Source of the DNA: Treponema sp.
Lineage (GTDB): Bacteria > Spirochaetota > Spirochaetia > Treponematales > Breznakiellaceae
Length of the DNA: 6,093 nt
Direction: 5' to 3'
NCBI GenBank assembly: GCA_031256115.1
Contig: JAIRRF010000078.1
Span: 1 to 6,093, forward strand
Made by a program: the position numbers and the translations under genes. The notes beneath the pieces were generated by a model. It was not told the origin of the DNA. It made no database searches and worked only from the letters and a program-made list of their open reading frames with translations. This document shows positions 5,745 through 6,093 of the stretch, in pieces; the stretch's first letter is position 1; the number at the start of each line of letters is the position of its first letter.

Positions 5745-5749
5745 CTCCT
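5745..5749 (-). promoter_or_regulatory. Ribosome binding site deciding the deoD start
   Basis: AGGAG on the minus strand, 5 nt before ATG at 5739. It favours 5739 over the in-frame ATG at 5760. Confidence 0.75.
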
Positions 5750-5754
5750 TTCTG

Positions 5755-5783
5755 TAGCATAACATGATATTTTATTCATGCTA
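5755..5783. promoter_or_regulatory. Inverted repeat upstream of deoD (candidate operator/promoter zone)
   Basis: TAGCAT (5755-5760) and ATGCTA (5778-5783) form matching arms around an AT-rich centre, with a second CATG pair inside (5763-5766 and 5777-5780). The centre holds -10-like boxes on the minus strand (TAAAAT, TATCAT), but I could not find a convincing -35 at proper spacing. The placement 16-44 bp before the deoD ATG suits a regulator site; it could also be chance in AT-rich DNA. Confidence 0.3.
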
Positions 5784-5822
5784 AGCCCTCTGGGTTTGCA
5801 GGAAAATGTAAAAAGAGGTTCA

Positions 5823-5857
5823 CGCAGAGAACGCGGAGACGCAAAGTGCGCGGAGAG
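5823..5857. repeat. Four degenerate tandem copies of a CGCRGAGA-like unit
   Basis: CGCAGAGAA, CGCGGAGA, CGCAAAGTG and CGCGGAGAG follow one another directly, an 8-9 bp unit with a conserved CGC-purine-rich pattern, preceded by GGTTCA. It resembles the 'cacgcagagacgcagag' type of dispersed repeat I recall from intergenic regions of many environmental bacteria, but this is memory, not a search result. Confidence 0.55.
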
Positions 5858-5895
5858 TTGCTCGTCATTTGAAATTTTTGTGCATCCTACTTGCA

Positions 5896-5934
5896 TTTTT
5901 CACATGTTTCATGTCGAATTTTTCATGTTTCGTG
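5896..5934. repeat. Two near-identical CATG-rich direct repeats
   Basis: TTTTTCACATGTTTCATG (5896-5913) and TTTTTCATGTTTCGTG (5919-5934) differ by a CA insertion and one A/G change. The cores CATGTTTCATG and CATGTTTCGTG are 21 bp apart, about two helical turns. They may be remnants of a dispersed repeat or a tandem protein-binding site. Confidence 0.5.
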
Positions 5935-5956
5935 CAGAAGGTGAATTTTAACCGGA

Positions 5957-5973
5957 TAAATCTGATAGATTTA
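5957..5973. repeat. Small AT-rich inverted repeat
   Basis: TAAATCT-gat-AGATTTA, a perfect 7-bp stem with a 3-nt loop. It could be an operator half-pair or chance; no adjacent gene or promoter is clear. Confidence 0.3.
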
Positions 5974-5993
5974 ACTCGCTCCTTAATGAATTT

Positions 5994-6041
5994 AGGCGGC
6001 GGGCAGATTTGGTCTTTTTCTCGTCTGCCGCCTCTTTTTTA
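5994..6041 (+). terminator. Terminator-like hairpin on the plus strand without an obvious gene
   Basis: A GC-rich stem (GGCAGA with TCTGCC, extended by AGGC with GCCT across a small bulge) encloses a 16-nt loop and is followed on the plus strand by CTTTTTT. This is the form of an intrinsic terminator for plus-strand transcription. No plus-strand gene lies before it in the window, so it could end a small RNA or belong to a lost gene. Read on the minus strand it lacks a T-run. Confidence 0.45.
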
Positions 6042-6093
6042 CCCAAAAACTGTCTACTTTTTTATACATTTGTCATTTTTCTCTTTCATTCCT

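Larger units (their letters stand above)
5784..6093. other. Non-coding stretch upstream of deoD
   Basis: No credible protein gene, tRNA or rRNA is seen on either strand to the right edge. Frames reaching the edge hit stops within a few codons. The stretch holds short degenerate repeats (5823-5857), a pair of CATG-rich direct repeats (5896-5934), a small AT-rich inverted repeat (5957-5973), and a plus-strand terminator-like hairpin (5994-6041), each listed separately. It has the texture of an intergenic region built partly from repeat debris. Confidence 0.6.

Noticed and set aside
5740..5760. deoD start at ATG 5760
   Set aside because: The Shine-Dalgarno AGGAG would lie inside the gene; the ATG at 5739 has ideal spacing and the family's usual first residues.
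5823..5857. CRISPR array
   Set aside because: The units are 8-9 bp, directly adjacent and degenerate, with no spacers and no cas genes.
5941..6093. tRNA or protein gene at the right edge
   Set aside because: No cloverleaf or T-loop signature is seen, and all frames at the edge close within about a dozen codons.

Overview
The window looks like part of a Gram-negative chromosome and is read almost entirely from the minus strand. It carries most of the non-ketosynthase half of an aryl-polyene (APE)-type or closely related fatty-acyl pigment/lipid cluster, followed (upstream in transcription) by a purine nucleoside phosphorylase gene. A LolA-type periplasmic carrier and an MMPL exporter imply an outer membrane. 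The moderate GC content and the style of the DeoD protein would fit a Treponema-like spirochaete, but taxonomy is only a weak guess from sequence alone.

Layout in the direction of transcription (right to left): 5740-6093 is non-coding, with degenerate repeats, an orphan terminator-like hairpin and an inverted repeat upstream of deoD. 5035-5739 is deoD. 4857-5034 is a dense control region: a terminator after deoD, two more perfect hairpins, then a good sigma70-type promoter (TTGACC-17-TATAGT) with a 12-bp palindrome over the predicted transcription start. From 4856 to the left edge runs one tight operon: acyl carrier protein 1, acyl carrier protein 2, a COG4648-type membrane protein joined to a FabZ/ApeI-like dehydratase but broken by a frameshift at a run of ten A, a GT2 glycosyltransferase/LPLAT acyltransferase fusion, a 4HBT-type thioesterase, a LolA-like carrier, and the first 172 codons of an MMPL-family exporter that leaves the window. 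Four of the junctions are ATGA overlaps, and two more have gaps of only 3-4 nt.

The genes fit one pathway. Two ACPs carry the growing acyl chain. The dehydratase makes double bonds. The thioesterase and the GT2/acyltransferase release the chain and attach it to a sugar or lipid acceptor at the inner membrane. The LolA-like protein and the MMPL exporter move the product to the outer membrane. No ketosynthase, ketoreductase, acyl-CoA ligase or ammonia lyase is in the window; the first two may lie beyond the left edge.

The two most notable points are (1) the membrane protein and the dehydratase are joined directly where canonical APE clusters, as I recall them, have an acyl-CoA ligase gene between them, and (2) the resulting gene is split by a -1 frameshift exactly at an A10 homopolymer, suggesting transcriptional slippage, phase variation, decay or a sequencing error.
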